From: Serilophus lunatus
Lineage: Eukaryota; Chordata; Aves; Passeriformes; Eurylaimidae
Reading direction: 5' to 3'
Assembly (NCBI GenBank): GCA_013399895.1
Contig: VXBA01004865.1
Coordinates: forward strand, 96,665 to 160,664
DNA: 64,000 bases
Made by a program: the position numbers and the translations under genes. The notes beneath the pieces were generated by a model, which saw only the letters and a list, made by a program, of their open reading frames with translations, ran no database searches and was not told where the DNA came from. Positions 12,405 through 24,974 of the stretch are shown in pieces (position 1 is the stretch's first letter; each line of letters starts with the position of its first letter).

Positions 12405-13513
12405 TCCTTTTGGGACCTCAAATGCCAGAGCAACATCCCACTTCCATGATGCTCCTCCACACACCTATTCCTGCACTGTGACTGGGGAAACAGTTTGGGA
12501 TGGAATCGAGGGGTCAGTGAGCACTTGGCTGCCAGGAATATCTCAGCTGGAAAATAAAATTAATCTGCAGAATATCTCCCTGCCATTTTGGTGGTTTTTG
12601 TCTGATTTATTCTCTCCTCGTTAAGAGGAGCTAATTAGCAAACCATCGTTTAAATAAACAGCAGCAGGAGTGTTTGTAACCTCCGCTTTATTGAATTGTG
12701 ACAAATTATTAGCCTCTGCATGTTAAATGAAATAGAAGCATCAAGCAAAAAAAAAAACTGAGTTCCCATCTGGATAACCTGTGTGGAGAAGGAGCAACTC
12801 ATGGGACAGCTCCCAGCCAGTGCGATACACACACGGAATCGTCCCAAATCCCCCCAAAACTCATCCCTACGGAACGGGAGGGTCAGGAGCACCCACAGGA
12901 CAGTGCTGGGATGCTCGGGGTGAGCGGATAAACCCGAGCAGCTCCTTGCTGGCAGTTCACAAGAACCTCTTTGTAGCCGTCGCAATCATCTCGCTCATCA
13001 CGGATCCTTGGCAATATAATGATAATAATCATATAATGCACGTCTGTGCCGAGCCTGTCAGCCCGGCACGGCTCCCAGCGCTCCGCTGGCACTGCCTGTG
13101 CTGACAGGAAGGGGTGGCACCGCTGGGGGCTGGGCTGGGGGCGAGGCCGTGGCCAGCACTGCCCTCCCAAGTGAGGCACCCAGAGCTGGCAGAGATGGGA
13201 GGGAGGTTTGGGGATATTTTGGGACATCTGGTGCTTCCCCCCATCCTATGAACCCCAAAAGTGGGGCAGCAAACTCACTGAGTCCTCACAAAGAAGCCTT
13301 GTCTCCGCTGTATCCAAGTGATGGGATGGCCATTCCCAAAATGAGCAGAGCCATTGCACGTCCCCCAGTGTGTTACAACTCCTGCTGTTCCAGGGAGAAT
13401 TGCTCAGCAGCAGGTCTTCAGGGACTTTGGGAGTGTAATTACCTGGGACCACTAATGACACTGCAGATGAGTGTAAATCCAAGTGGCAGCTCTATGGGAA
13501 TGTTGCAGCAGCT

Positions 13514-13713
13514 CATAGAACCCCAGAATTGTTTGGGTTGGAAGGGACCTTAAAGCCCATCCAGTGCCACCCCCTGCCCCTGGGCAGGGACACCTCCCAC
13601 TGTCCCAGGTGGCTCCAACCTGGCCTTGGACACTCCCAGGGATGGGGCAGCCACGGCTTCTCTGGGCACCCTGTGCCAGGGCCTGCCCACCCCCACAGGC
13701 AGGAATTTCTTCC
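13514..13713 (-). mobile_element. CR1 LINE, 3' fragment, antisense
   Basis: Read on the plus strand it starts with the reversed CR1 tail (CATAGAACCCCAGAATTG). It continues with GGTTGGAAGGGACCTTAAAG, GGGCAGGGACACCTCCCACT and CTTCTCTGGGCACCCTGTGC, and stops near GGAATTTCTTCC. It is 5'-truncated and closely resembles the copies at 21158 and 50252. Confidence 0.9.
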
Positions 13714-15359
13714 ATGGAATCTGGAAGCACAAAGAAAACTTCACCAGAGCAGCAGCCTCTTTGCTAATTTTGTTTTTTCTTAGTTTTTTTTTTTTTTCCT
13801 TTTATTAATAAAGGCTTCATTAACAAGCAGCGACAGAAACTCACACCAGGGAACTGACTATTCCAAGGAGCCAAGTCATCAATTAAACCAACATTTCTCT
13901 CTGTTCTTTTCCTTTCAAACCCTTGGTTTCATCACCAAAAAGGAGAGTCAAGAGGGCTCCAGTGAGGAGGAACAATACCATGGCACCAACTATTGCATCT
14001 GCTCCTTCTCTGCCCTGTGAGGCAGCAGATCCCACTGGCATGGCAGGTTTCAGGGATTCCACAATGCCATGGATCCATGGGAATCATGGATGCTCGATGG
14101 TACAAGCACGAAATATGCCCCAGCACTCCAGCACTCCCTAAAATTTGGATCCCTTCTGTCTGCAGGATACCCAAAAGCTGATTTTTTTCCCCTCTGGCAT
14201 CAGTTAATCCCTTAAAAACCATTCCTCACCCTGACAAAACTTTTCTCTGCTGGGATGCTGTGCCTGGATCACGACTGCTCTGCAAAAGAGTCCCCAGGGT
14301 GTCCCTACAACTCTTCATGCAGCAGCCAAGGAGCAGGAGTAACAGCACCCAGCAATTAACATTATTTTTGATAAACCAAAGCATTCTGGAAAAGCTGGAG
14401 CCATGTACCATGTGCTAAAGAGAAAAAAGTTCCCACTAGAGCATGTGCGTCGCTGTCCCTCTGGGATGGAGACAGGGACAGGGACAGGGGGCGGGTTGGA
14501 CGAGCAGCCAGCCCCCCACAGCTCCATTTCCAGCCTCTCCCTGTGCAAAAATCCCATAATTTTTAAGGTTAATAAAGCCCTTGTTTGCTTAAGACAGCAC
14601 CTGTTTCTATGGTGACACTTGCAACCCGGAGCCTGTTTATCAGGCGGCGACGAGAAATGCGCTGACGAACGGAACCACCGGGGAGCACACCGCGGTGAAG
14701 GCCAGGAGCAGAGCCAGGACCTCTGGGAACAGGGGACACTGCGGCCACCAAGCACCCAAATCTGTCAATCCCACACCCATGTGTTCCCTGCTGGGCTCCA
14801 CAAAGCCATGGGAGCGATTGGAGCATTGGGAGCTGAACCCACTGTGGGAGGGAAAGCCACCAACGGGATGGGCGATGGGTGGGAATGGTTTTCTCTCCAA
14901 AATGCTGGACACAATTGCTGTATACAAGCCCAGACTTGACTAGGACAGCTGTGTGCCTCAGTTTCCCCACCCCTCTGCCCTGGGAAGGGGTTGGTGGAGG
15001 GAGCTGAGCCGAGCTGAGCCAGTGGCAGCAGCACCCAGCGGGTCCCGCTCCGCTCCAGCCTGGCGCAGGATTTCTCCTGGCTGGCAGAACTGGTTTCCAT
15101 AACGACTTTCTGTTACAAACATATTTTGATAAAAATAAAGTTAAAGCAGCAAGGCTTTAGTGGAGTACAAATTCGCTGCTCTCACCCTCCCCCTTCCTCC
15201 TCCCCAAGGAGGGGGAATAAAGACGGAAAGCTTTCCATTTGAAGGGCAGTATTTTCTCCCTTCTTTCTCTTTCCCCGCTGAATATAAAATGGAAAATCTT
15301 GTTTACTGGGTTCGGCTTGTAAACTGGTTCCGACTCTGCCTGGTTACCTGATGCTCTAC

Positions 15360-15720
15360 AGTATATACAGGATAATGTGATAAATTCATTTCCAATTCAC
15401 TGCATTATCCTTTGAATATTTTAATGACTCATTGAATGGAGTAAAAAAAAAAAAAAGCTATTTCAAATGAACAATTATGCTGCATTAGAGTAAAGGCTGA
15501 TTATATTTAAACACTGCTTCCATGGATAACGGGACATATCGACCTCCGCCTATAAGAGCTAATTTGGCTCTTATCTCTAAATAATTTTACACTGCAAATT
15601 ACCATGAAAACCTAAAGGGCTTTAAAAACATTCATCAAAAGATATTATTCCACTTTGTAGCAACATTTTTATTTAAATTATTTTGAATAGGAGTGAAAGC
15701 ATCTCTCGTGTTTGACAATC
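15360..15720. promoter_or_regulatory. Candidate conserved non-coding element
   Basis: A non-repetitive A+T-rich block with dense transcription-factor-like words: AACAATTATGC (SOX/POU-like), CTAAATAATTTT (MEF2-like), TTTTAATGACTCATT (AP-1-like) and several TTTAAA cores. It has no exon signature. Enhancer status is inference. Confidence 0.3.
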
Positions 15721-15919
15721 GGAGCAGCGACGGAGCAGCGGCTGATAAGGAACGGCGAGCGGCACCGATGGGATGGGATGTTCCATCCCCAAGCCCCACC
15801 TGGGAGACAAAATTCAGAGCCAGAACCCAAACTTGGTGGCGTGCCAAAGTACTGCAGCACCTAGAAGTGGCATTTTAGTGCTGCTGGAGCTGCTTCTCTC
15901 CAAACTGGGGGATGGCAAA

Positions 15920-16225
15920 GCCTGGGAGATGCCGGGGCGATGCTGGGGGGGATACCCAGGTGATATTGGGGGAATGCTGGAGGGATACCATGGCAATACC
16001 CAAGGGATGCTGGGGGATGCTGGGAGGATTCTGGGACAATACCCAAGTAATGCCTGTGTGATACTCGAGCGATGTTGAAGGACTGCTGGGCATGGCTGGG
16101 GTGACAGCCATGTGAAGCTGGGGAGATGTTTGGGTGATGCCCAGGTGACGTTGGGCAGCGCTGGGGTGATGCCCAGGCAATGCCCAGGTGATGCTGGGCC
16201 ATGCTGGGGTGACACTGGGGCACTG
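15920..16225. repeat. Degenerate minisatellite, GGTGATGCCCAG-type units
   Basis: Units of about 12-15 bp alternate between GGGATGCTGGG and GGTGATGCCCAG forms. Divergence is high, so the array is old. Several frames are open because of the periodicity only. Confidence 0.75.
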
Positions 16226-16656
16226 GTGGGTGTGGGGGCTCTGGCAGCCCCCAGCCATGGCACCACCCCGTCCCCCTGCAGAAAGGCAACTTGAAAGCCC
16301 CTCTCTGCACCAAAGCAACAGAAGGTGTCATGTAAAGCCTACACGGTTATTTTAGAGCCAGTGTGCAAATAAGCCTGTCAGCTGAAGCTCCTCGGAGCCA
16401 AGACTCCCATATACCCCCAACGATCTGCATTTCAACGAGACACCATGTGTCTGAGCCCGCCGGCTCTGCTGCAGCAATTTGGGGCTGGGGGCCTGGGAAA
16501 ACTCCCACTGCAGCCCCGCCGGGACACACTGGGACACCCCCCCCTGCACCCTCAGCAATGGGGACTGACCTCGGGGCTGGGAGGAGGTGGGTTTGTGCCC
16601 TCCCAGGATGGTGCTGGTTTGGGTGTTTTATGGAGCAGTGGGGATTTATACTCATT

Positions 16657-16910
16657 TATGTGTGTGTGTAGATGAGAGAGATACATATACACACACCCAC
16701 GAGAGATAGATGGGATATATATATCCCATCATTATAGAGATCATATCAATATATACATTTTATATATAATAATGCATAGAATCATAGAATTTCTCAAGTT
16801 GCAAGGGACCATAAGGATCATCGAGCCCAAATCCTTGCTCATACATGTATATATATATATTTATACATTGCTCATATATGTGTATAGATATATTTATATA
16901 TATTTATTTC
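16657..16910. repeat. TG/CA and TA microsatellite cluster with CR1 tail
   Basis: TGTGTGTG, ATACACACAC and long ATATAT runs make up most of this stretch. A 22-bp perfect palindrome (16709-16730) and a short antisense CR1 tail (16776-16840) lie within it. Confidence 0.85.
16776..16840 (-). mobile_element. CR1 LINE tail fragment, antisense
   Basis: ATAGAATCATAGAAT is followed by a poorly preserved version of the CR1 tail (AAGGGACCATAAGGATCATC, GAGCCCAAATCC). Only about 65 bp remain. Confidence 0.7.
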
Positions 16911-17139
16911 ATGATAAGAAAGCTTAAGGAATAGTTTGGATTGGGATCAGCCCCATCCCTGGCAAAGATAAAGCCTCTGGCAATGGGAAAACTCTTTCCC
17001 TTCCCAAAAATCTCCTTTTTCTGCCCTCTTGCATGACCTGACAAGGAATTTCTGACCTTATATATCGGAAACCGAACCACCCAAGTGCCAGGGAAAAAAA
17101 AAATCTCCCATTTGTGCTGGAGGTTTTAATCCTGCATTT

Positions 17140-17700
17140 TCCTTCTTTGCTTAAATGATTTTATATTCAACAAAAAAAAAAAGAAAACCACAATAATTAG
17201 CAAAAGTGTACGCCTCGGAACGATCTGTGTACAGAAGGAGAAACAAGAGCTTGGGCTCCTCTGCGTTCAGTAAATATTAAAATTAATGAGAGACTTTCAG
17301 GACCCTGTTGTTAGAAATGCAGAAGGGTTTCTATGAAGGATTAAAACACAAAACAACAAAAAAATAAGCCCTGTACACAAATTCCTGCAATTATTCCAAA
17401 CGCTTTCTATTTTTCAGCCAATTATGAAATTCATGGAAAGTATTAATATCCAATTTTAATTTGCTTAATATTCCCATTAACAATAAAATGTCTAATTAAG
17501 GTATCTGTACAAAGAGCCCTCAGCAGTAATTTCAGAGAATAATAGAAGAGAACGACGAGATATTTCTTGTTAAATGCACGCTGCAAATTAATTGATATCT
17601 TAATTAGACTTTAGTACTAAGATTATTAGTTAGATTGATTCAGGGCTGAAACATCTCAATTTTTAAGAGATAAAAGTGAGTAGGAGAGGAACAAACTGAG
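17140..17700. promoter_or_regulatory. Candidate conserved non-coding element
   Basis: About 550 bp without repeats, lying 590 bp downstream of the PEBP4 exon-4 donor in transcript direction. It contains TCTAATTAAGG, CAAATTAATTGATATC and CTTAATTAGAC among others, a strong clustering of homeodomain-type cores. Enhancer status is inferred from composition. Confidence 0.3.
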
Positions 17701-18286
17701 TTTCCAAAATATTTCTGGAAGCAAAGCCATGACACACCGGGACATTTCAGGAGCAGGGTAAGGACTCATCCCATGGACACAGTGCTGGGAAGCACCAGGG
17801 TTCAGCCCAAACACATTTTCTCCCACTGAATTCAAGATATTTTTCTTCCAAAAGATTAAAAAATAGAAAGGGAACATAGACTTTCACCAAACCCTCTTTT
17901 TTAACCACAAAAACTCCTCGGCAGCAAGAGCTGTTTGAAACCATGGGTTGTCTCTACAGAGAAAACTGGTGCTGGGGAGTTTGCAAAGCAGTTTTTTTCC
18001 AGCATTTCCTTAGAAGAAGAAGGAATAAAAAACCCAAACCCCAACAGCAATATTTTTGGACCAGCCTGGCTCTATATAGCCTGAGGAAGCACTCCCCTAC
18101 CTACACTCCCAGCACCATTTACATTTCTCTGGCAAACACTCGTCCTTTGGGATTTCACTGAGATGCTGCTGTAGAGAGAGGGATGTGCATCCCATGGGAA
18201 CCCAGCCCTCCAGGGCAGGATCAGGATGCACCCAATGCTTGGGAATGCCCCAAGCTGCCAACGTACGGATCCCACAGGGGACTCAC

Positions 18287-18385
18287 CAGGATGTCAGTGA
18301 CCAACCAGTGCCTCCAGTACCGGTGCCGGGGGTTGGCTCTGTTGGGAGCGTCGGGATCCACCATCACCAGCACGTACTTCTTGTT
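18287..18385 (-). CDS. PEBP4: PEBP4 exon 4 (PEBP signature exon)
   Basis: The 99-bp exon encodes residues 86-118, from NKKYVLVMVDPDAPNRANP through RHRYWRHWLVTDIL. DPDAP (95-99) and the histidine of WRHWLV (111) are the family's ligand-pocket residues, matching Asp70 and His86 of PEBP1 by position in the motif. The acceptor is TTCTCTTTCAG just above 18385 and the donor is CTG|GTGAGT at 18286-18281. Both flanking introns are phase 0. It joins directly to exon 3 (AAG|AAC), and the spacing between the preceding YP motif and DPDAP then matches human PEBP4 without a gap. The exon is too short and lacks its own ATG, so it does not stand out as an ORF. The identification is firm. Confidence 0.93.
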
Positions 18386-20261
18386 CTGAAAGAGAATAGA
18401 GCACTGTGGGCATGGGGTGTGAGCAAGGTACAGCCCCCCCAGGGGGTTTATTAGCCCCCAAATCCATGGTTTTTCACCCTTTCCCGTGTGCCCTTTGATG
18501 GATGATCATGGAAAATGCGCAGAGGTGAGCGATGAACATGCACCAGAGGAGGCCTCAAACCCTCATGGGATGATTTACTTCTCATGATCTCTTTAAATGG
18601 ATGGAAAAAATGTGGTTTCTGATTCCTCCACATACAAGGCACCAAGGAGAATTCCCTCTGCTCCAGCCAGGCTCCAACCACATCCCACCACGGCACAGGG
18701 CAGAGCGATGAGCCACAGCTACAATCCCTGGCAGAGGGTGATGGGATGTTTTTGGGTGGCCAGGGAAAGGCTGGACACCCCAGGGTCCATGAGGGTGGCT
18801 GCGAGGAGCCAAACTCTACCTCACACATCCCAAAATAACCAGAAAGGTCCTCCCAGGATGCTGCAGGGAGGCAAAGCTGCTGCCTTGCCATATATTCCAG
18901 GGATCAGGATCCACTTCTGGGTGATGGAAGTAGGCGGAGAGCTGGGATTTATGGATGATACTGGCTCAGCCCCCAGAAAACCCCCTCAACCCACCCCAGA
19001 TCCCCACTTCAAGTGCCCAGCACTCAAAGGTGCCACCAGCACTGAGACAATGTGGATATTTTGGTCTGCCAAGGATGGAGCCAGGTTTGAAGTGACCTCT
19101 GGAGGGAGGCTGTGGATAGAAAACCTGCTGATCTCCAGGGATTTGGCAGGACCTCAGGCACCAGATTATCCTGCAAGCACCCAGATTAAGGGATCTATAT
19201 CCTAATAAAACCTCCAGGTGCGTCTGTCAGCTCACCAGTGGCACCACTCACTGCTCCAGTGGCCCCGAGGGCCGAGGTTTCATAAACAGCCATGGGATTT
19301 AGCCATGCAATTCCCACTGAAATTAGCTGGAGCTCTGTGGCTGCATCCCCTGGTTGCTTGTGAAACCAGGCAGGGATTTTCACAGTGAGGTTGTTGGGGC
19401 TGGCACAATAATTTTGCTCTATTTCCCAACCCCTGGTTGGGGTAAATGGGGTAAAGGAGCCCCAGGGTACTGCCGTAACCAGAGAACACCTGTGCCCCCT
19501 TCCCTTGGCATCCCACAGGAGCCACACATCCCTCAGCCCCTCCTTGCAAACCCCACCTCCACAAGAAGTGCCAGTTTCACCGAAACACGTAGATTTCAAC
19601 CCATTTAGCAACCAGCTTGCAACAGTTGCAGAGAAAATCCCAAATTCACGCAATCGCCCTTCCCGGGAACGCAGCCGCGCCGTTTCCCTGCTCCATTAAT
19701 CCCAGCCTGGCACCATCCGAGGGGGGGTGACATGCACCACACAGGGGTGAGCGTGGGAAAGGGGCTGTGATGGTGTCACCACGTGAGGTTGAAGGTCAGG
19801 ACCTTGGAGCAGAGCTGCCACCTCCCTCCCCACGTCGCTCACAGCTGCCGCCGGCTGAAGCATCCCAGGAAAAAAAACAAACCAGCAAATATTCCTTGTG
19901 GCGCTGAAATCGGAGTCTAATGGGAAAGAGGAGGAGGGGGGCAGGGAGGGGAGAAGAAGCCCGACAACCCAAAAAACCCTACGCTGGAAGTGTGAAGGAA
20001 TTTGAGCTCTAACTTTGGGGAGGGTGCGGAGCCGAGCACGGCGTTTCTGAATCTCTCGGCTCCGCTCGGAGCCCAGCTGGTGGGAACAGAACGTGTAGTC
20101 ATGGGACTGTCATCGTGTGCTGTCCAGGTTAACATGTAGCATTTCTATTACTATTAACAGACTTTCTGCTCCTCACTCCATCTGTTCTTCGAAATAATTG
20201 CAGTTGTACAGACCATGCCTTCGCTCCAGGCAGGCTCTGGGGAGAGGATAGTGCTTTTATG

Positions 20262-20311
20262 CAAAAAAAAAAAAAAAAAAAAAAAGAAAAAAATGGGGAA
20301 AAAAAAAAGTG
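20262..20311. repeat. Poly(A) tract
   Basis: Two long A runs are separated by G and TGGGG. No upstream retrogene or LINE body was recognised, so it is probably a simple repeat. Confidence 0.85.
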
Positions 20312-21157
20312 TTAAAAAATAACAGCAAACACGAGAATAGAGTGCAAGTGAAGCTAACAGCAGGCTTGGAATTCGGGACAGATTGTGGCCTAGAAAGGTG
20401 ACGGCACACGCGGCCGGGGGCCGGCGAGGCCAGCGCCCCGTGGGGACGGTCCTTGGGGTCAGCGCCCCCGAGCTGGGCTGGCACAGGGGATTTTTCCCTC
20501 TCCTTACCTGCTGGCCACCCTAAGAGGCACAATCCCTCACCTTCCACCTAAAGATAGCAAAGCCCTCCACGACCCGAGTTAATCCCGGCTGCTTAGGTGT
20601 GTTACATCCCTCACCAGCAGCCGGGCGCTGCTCCTGGGGCTGCAGCAGCCCCCCCAAACCCACCCCAAAATCCCCTCTCCGATGTCCCCAAGCAATGCTG
20701 TGCACCCCCAATATGGGGTAGGTGGTTTTTTCGCAGCTTGGAAGCAACAGCAGCCCGAGTGCTGGTGATTTTAAGGGGTTTTTAATGCTGAAATCCCTCC
20801 TCGACACAGGCTAACAGCATTAGCTGCTGTCAGGGCTGCAGACGGGAGCCAGCCCGGAGTGACACGGGAGCTGCTCAGCTTTACAAGCATGAACCAGCCC
20901 TGGGGATTTTTGGAGAGGAGGAAAGTGGCTTTAGATCAGAAAATTCCTCCAGTGCAGAAGAACAGGCGGCATCTTACTGTGCACAGAGAAGGGAGGAAGG
21001 GGGAGAGGGAAGAAAAAGCCACCTTGGGTTGCTACACATGAAAATTTGGGATAACAAACAGCCCCAAACCCTTGTCACCCTTTGCTGCTCGGCCCAGGGC
21101 ATGGAGGAACTGCTGGTGTGCAGGACCCAATGGGGACACAGTGTATCCCACCAGTGT

Positions 21158-21519
21158 CACAGAACCATGGAATGAATGGGGATGGAAAGGAGCTTCAAGA
21201 TCATCTAATTCCACCCCCTGCCATGGGCAGGGACACCTCCCACTGTCCCAGGTGGCTCCAACCTGGCCTTGGACACTCCCAGGGATGGGGCAGCCACAGC
21301 TTCTCTGGGCACCCTGTGCCAGGGCCTCCCCACCCTCTCAGGGAAGAATTCCTTCCCAATATCCCATCTAACCCTGCCCTCTGGCAATGTGAAGCCATTC
21401 CCCCTTGTCCTGTCACTCCAGGCCCATGTCCAAAGTCTCTCTCCAGCTCTCTGGGAGCCCCTCTAGGCTCTGAAAGAAGCACTAAGGTCTCACCAGAGCC
21501 TTTGCTTCTGCAGGCTGAT
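21158..21519 (-). mobile_element. CR1 LINE, 3' fragment, antisense
   Basis: From CACAGAACCATGGAATG it follows the reversed CR1 consensus (AAGATCATCTAATTCCACCC, GGCAGGGACACCTCCCACTG, ATGTGAAGCCATTCCCCCTT, AAGGTCTCACCAGAGCC) to about 21519. It keeps more of the 3' region than the 13514 copy and is nearly identical to it over the shared part. Confidence 0.9.
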
Positions 21520-24074
21520 GTGTGACATCAGTGGAGTCACCCTTCCCCAATCCCCCAGCCATTCCTCACCCCGGGACACTTCAAAATTACCATTTCACCT
21601 TGCAATGAGCTACTGCCTTCCCAAGAGCTCAGAACAAGGGCCTCATCCCCCAGCTTTGCCCTCCACAACCCCAGGAATGGGTTTCTTGCCCTGCTCCACC
21701 ACCTGACACGGAGCCAGAGCAGCTGAGCTGGTGGCAGGTGACAGCAGCGCTGCATTCCGTGTTTTCCCAGCTAATTGTTTCTAGAGGGAAGCAGCAACAA
21801 AATATCCAGTTATTACTGCAGAAAGCATTAGCTGCTCCAATTAGGCACAGGTTTAGGAAACTTGCTCCGAGCAGGCAGGGACTTTTCCAAGAGGCAGGCG
21901 GGCAGGAGAGGGATTTGTGCACTGGGGACACACACACAGCTCAACAGATCCTGTGGAGCCGGGGCTGCACAGGAATTAAAGACTTATCCAAATGAAAGCA
22001 AATAGGGTGTTAAGCGACACACATGTAGAGCGAGCGGTTTCCTTGGAAACCAGCGCACATGGAAGCACCACACATGCAGTGCTCCGGCGTTTTCGGCAGT
22101 GCCGGGGTGGCCGGGGGCTCTGCCCTGCCAGGGACGCCTGTGCTTGGCTGGGGATGGAGCTGGATGAGCCCAGCGGTGTCCACAGCGGTGTCTCCATCCC
22201 GTTGGCATCCATTTCTGCAGGTCATGGAGAAAAATGGCTCAAAATGCGCTTTATCCTGGCTGTGAAGGGGGGATGGATGGTGCCCAGCTTTGCTGGTCCT
22301 ACTTGCCTTAGGAATTAACGGTCCAAAACTAAGGAGCAGAGGCCCAGCCAGGCCCCCAGCCCAGCACCTGTTTCCCAAAGCAGGTTTGGATGGTTTTGAA
22401 ATGTCCATTTGGATCCTCCTGGTTCATCCATGGCTTGGAGCTGTCCCTTGTGCGTGCCCACCTGGAGCACGGGCTCTTCCCTGCTGGCAGCACCAAACCT
22501 CTCACCATGCAAGGGGTGAGGTGAGATTTCCAGCTGCTCTATTGCTCACCCGCATCCTTTACAGCCCCAAAGGAATTTCTCTGGGAAGGGAGCTGCTGTG
22601 GAAGGAAATCATGGCACTGACAGGTTACGATTGTGTCTGAGCCAAGAGTCACAGCCTGGCATTGCAATATCCTGTATTATCCTGCTGTAAAGGATTTTGG
22701 GGTGATTGATGGCATGAGATGATCCAGGCCAGTCCCTTTGGTGCAGAAATGGGATGGGGAACTGCATCCCAAGCATGCAACATCCCTGTTGGAACCAGGG
22801 AAAATCTGGGTTTATACAATTACAATCCAGGAAACCTAAATATACCCCAGACGACCTTCCAGAGCAGGAAAGGAGCTCCTGGATGAACAGAGAGATGGGA
22901 AAGGTACTCTGAACCCTGGGAAACATTATTCCAGCTCTCCTAAGGGATGGCTCAAGGGTCCAACCCGCGCCCCACCAGTGCAGGAGTCGGAGCAGTGCCG
23001 CTGCTCCTGCAGGGTGGAAGTGCTGCGAGCACCAGCTGAGAGCTGAGAATCAATCTGGGCTTTTTTCTTGGCTTGTCCCCAGTACTGAAAACTTTCTATA
23101 ACAGGCACAGACTTCGCAATTCTGCTGCTGTTGCTTCGCCAAAGAGAAATTCCAGCTCCTTCCTTGGTGGCAAAAAATTGTTTGCAACCGCGTTATTGTG
23201 GCTTTGGGAAGGAGTGTGGCAGGATTTCACCTTCTTGTATTAAACCTGCCCCTCACCACTTCCACAGGCAAAAAATAGGTCAGCAAAATGAACCCTACTC
23301 TGCAGGACTTGCCCAGGGGAACTTCATTGACTTTCCAACATGCTGCAGCTCTCCCCATCCCTTCGTTCTCCCTCAGGACTCACTCACTGGACAAATATTT
23401 ATGTAGCCTAATTTCTAATGGGAATTGATTCATCCAGGGTTGTTAAGGAGTGTGTTAAAGGTCTGTTCCCAGGTTAAGGTCTTGGGGTGCTCTAAGGAAC
23501 GGATTATTTGCTATGAAAGAGGAGTTTGCTTTCCTTCGTAGCAGGTTAAACCAGCGCCACGCAACAAAACTGCAATGCTCATGTTACACACTCAACATAA
23601 TCAGGTAGAAAGTGGGATAAACCTTCCAAAGGGGTGCTGGAAATGCAGGTGATTGTGCTTCTGGATCACTTTTGGGGAGGGCAGAGGACCACAAGCTGTG
23701 CTTCCTCGCTCAGAGACCCCACTGTGGTTCACGCTCTGGGTTTCCCATTTAAAGTCCATCTCAACCATCATGAAGGGGGAACATCAGGGGAACGGGGCAG
23801 CACATTGGGGCAACACATTTCAACCCTATCTTGCATCCAGAAGAGAAATCTAGGAGGGAATTAACACCCCAAGAACCCCCCACTCCAGCTGCCAAGCTGC
23901 TGCTCCGTGCCCCGCTTTTTTTTTCCCGGGAGTTATTTATTGGCATTTGGGCAGCACAAGCTAATGAGCACCACGCAGGTGTCCCCAGGCTGGGGACAGG
24001 GACACCGAGGCCGTTCCGCAGGCAGGGGAGCCGGGATGAGCTCAGGAAGCGACACATTTCCCGAGCGGTCTGCA

Positions 24075-24104
24075 AGGAGGAGGAGGAGGAGGAGGAGGAG
24101 GCGG
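24075..24104. repeat. (GGA)n trinucleotide repeat
   Basis: About nine GGA triplets in a G-rich stretch. It creates a polyglutamate or polyarginine ORF on the plus strand that has no other coding support. Confidence 0.9.
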
Positions 24105-24699
24105 CGAGCGGCCGCGGTGGCAGAGCACAGCCTTCCAGCCCAATTACTATCACACGGGGGGACACATGGATTGGTGACATTTGACATTTTCTACACAATA
24201 TTTTGATGCAAAATGGCACCTCCGTCACAAATTATTTTCCAAAACTTGGCTTGGGTTTGGGTGGGTTTTTTTCGTATTTTTTGTTTGTTTGTTTGTTTTT
24301 GGTTTTGGGGGGTTTTTTTTGAAAATAAAAGGATTGCAAAGGGTGGCATTTGCAGTCGAGCAAAGGGAAGGGTCGTTGTTCCAATTCCACTGAATGAGCA
24401 CAGCAAATGGCACCAGCAGGGGAAAATGCACCCAAAAAATTCCAGGCTTTGCTCTGAAGCACCTGCATGGCCCTTGGGGCCCCCCAAAAAGCTTTTTCCT
24501 TGCTCTCATGCCCCAGCTTGGGAACATCAGAGAGTCGGACTCCTCCTGGCAAGACAGGGGTTACCAGCACTGGGAATTGCTGAACTCTGCGCTACCAGAC
24601 ACCTTGGGAAAGCTGAAATGACTTTAAATGCCTAAACATTTTAAAACAAACCCTGGAACAATTCAGCTCTGAACTCCTTGCCTGCTTTCTCTCCCTCCT

Positions 24700-24900
24700 G
24701 CTCTCTCTCTCTCTCCCATTTTTACGGTTTCCAGAGCTGTTTTACGCCTCATTACCTGCACACTGTGAGTGATGTCTGTCGGTCCTAGAGCTGTAAATAC
24801 CTTAAATCATGCTTCATTAAGAATATCTCTGGTGCTATTAAAGAGCTATAATAGACAACGAGTTAACAGATGATTAAATATGAACTCCATTTGTGTCACT
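24700..24900. promoter_or_regulatory. Candidate conserved non-coding element
   Basis: A non-repetitive block with words such as TAAATACCTTAAATCATGC, CTTCATTAAG and GTTAACAGATGATTAAAT, and no coding signal. It resembles neighbouring enhancer-like blocks; this is inference only. Confidence 0.22.
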
Positions 24901-24974
24901 CACCGCGGGCAGGAAGAGGCTTTAAGTTTTTTAAACTCGCTCTCATTATCTGGGGAAGTGGGGCTGCAGCTGGC

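Larger units (their letters stand above)
1..18286 (-). other. PEBP4: PEBP4 intron after exon 4, incomplete
   Basis: This stretch lies downstream of the exon-4 donor and runs off the window. I see no PEBP-like exon and no convincing gene on either strand. It holds CR1 fragments (590-641, 5829-6142, 13514-13713, 16776-16840), a (TC)n(AC)n tract near 155, degenerate minisatellites (4065-4315, 5678-6345, 15920-16225), a diverged pair of elements (8483-8650 and 10548-10710), a GC-rich patch followed by a long T tract (11330-11695), and A+T-rich blocks with homeodomain-like sites (4640-5240, 6700-7010, 15360-15720, 17140-17700). The remaining sequence is ordinary single-copy-looking intron. Confidence 0.75.

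Noticed and set aside
1720..22000. Similar GCACxGGAATTAAxGA words near 1768 and 21968, possibly another diverged pair
   Set aside because: The similarity is limited to about 25 bp by eye, too short to claim a repeat.
23831..24184. Plus-strand ORF with polyglutamate
   Set aside because: It depends on the (GGA)n repeat, with no splice sites or homology.
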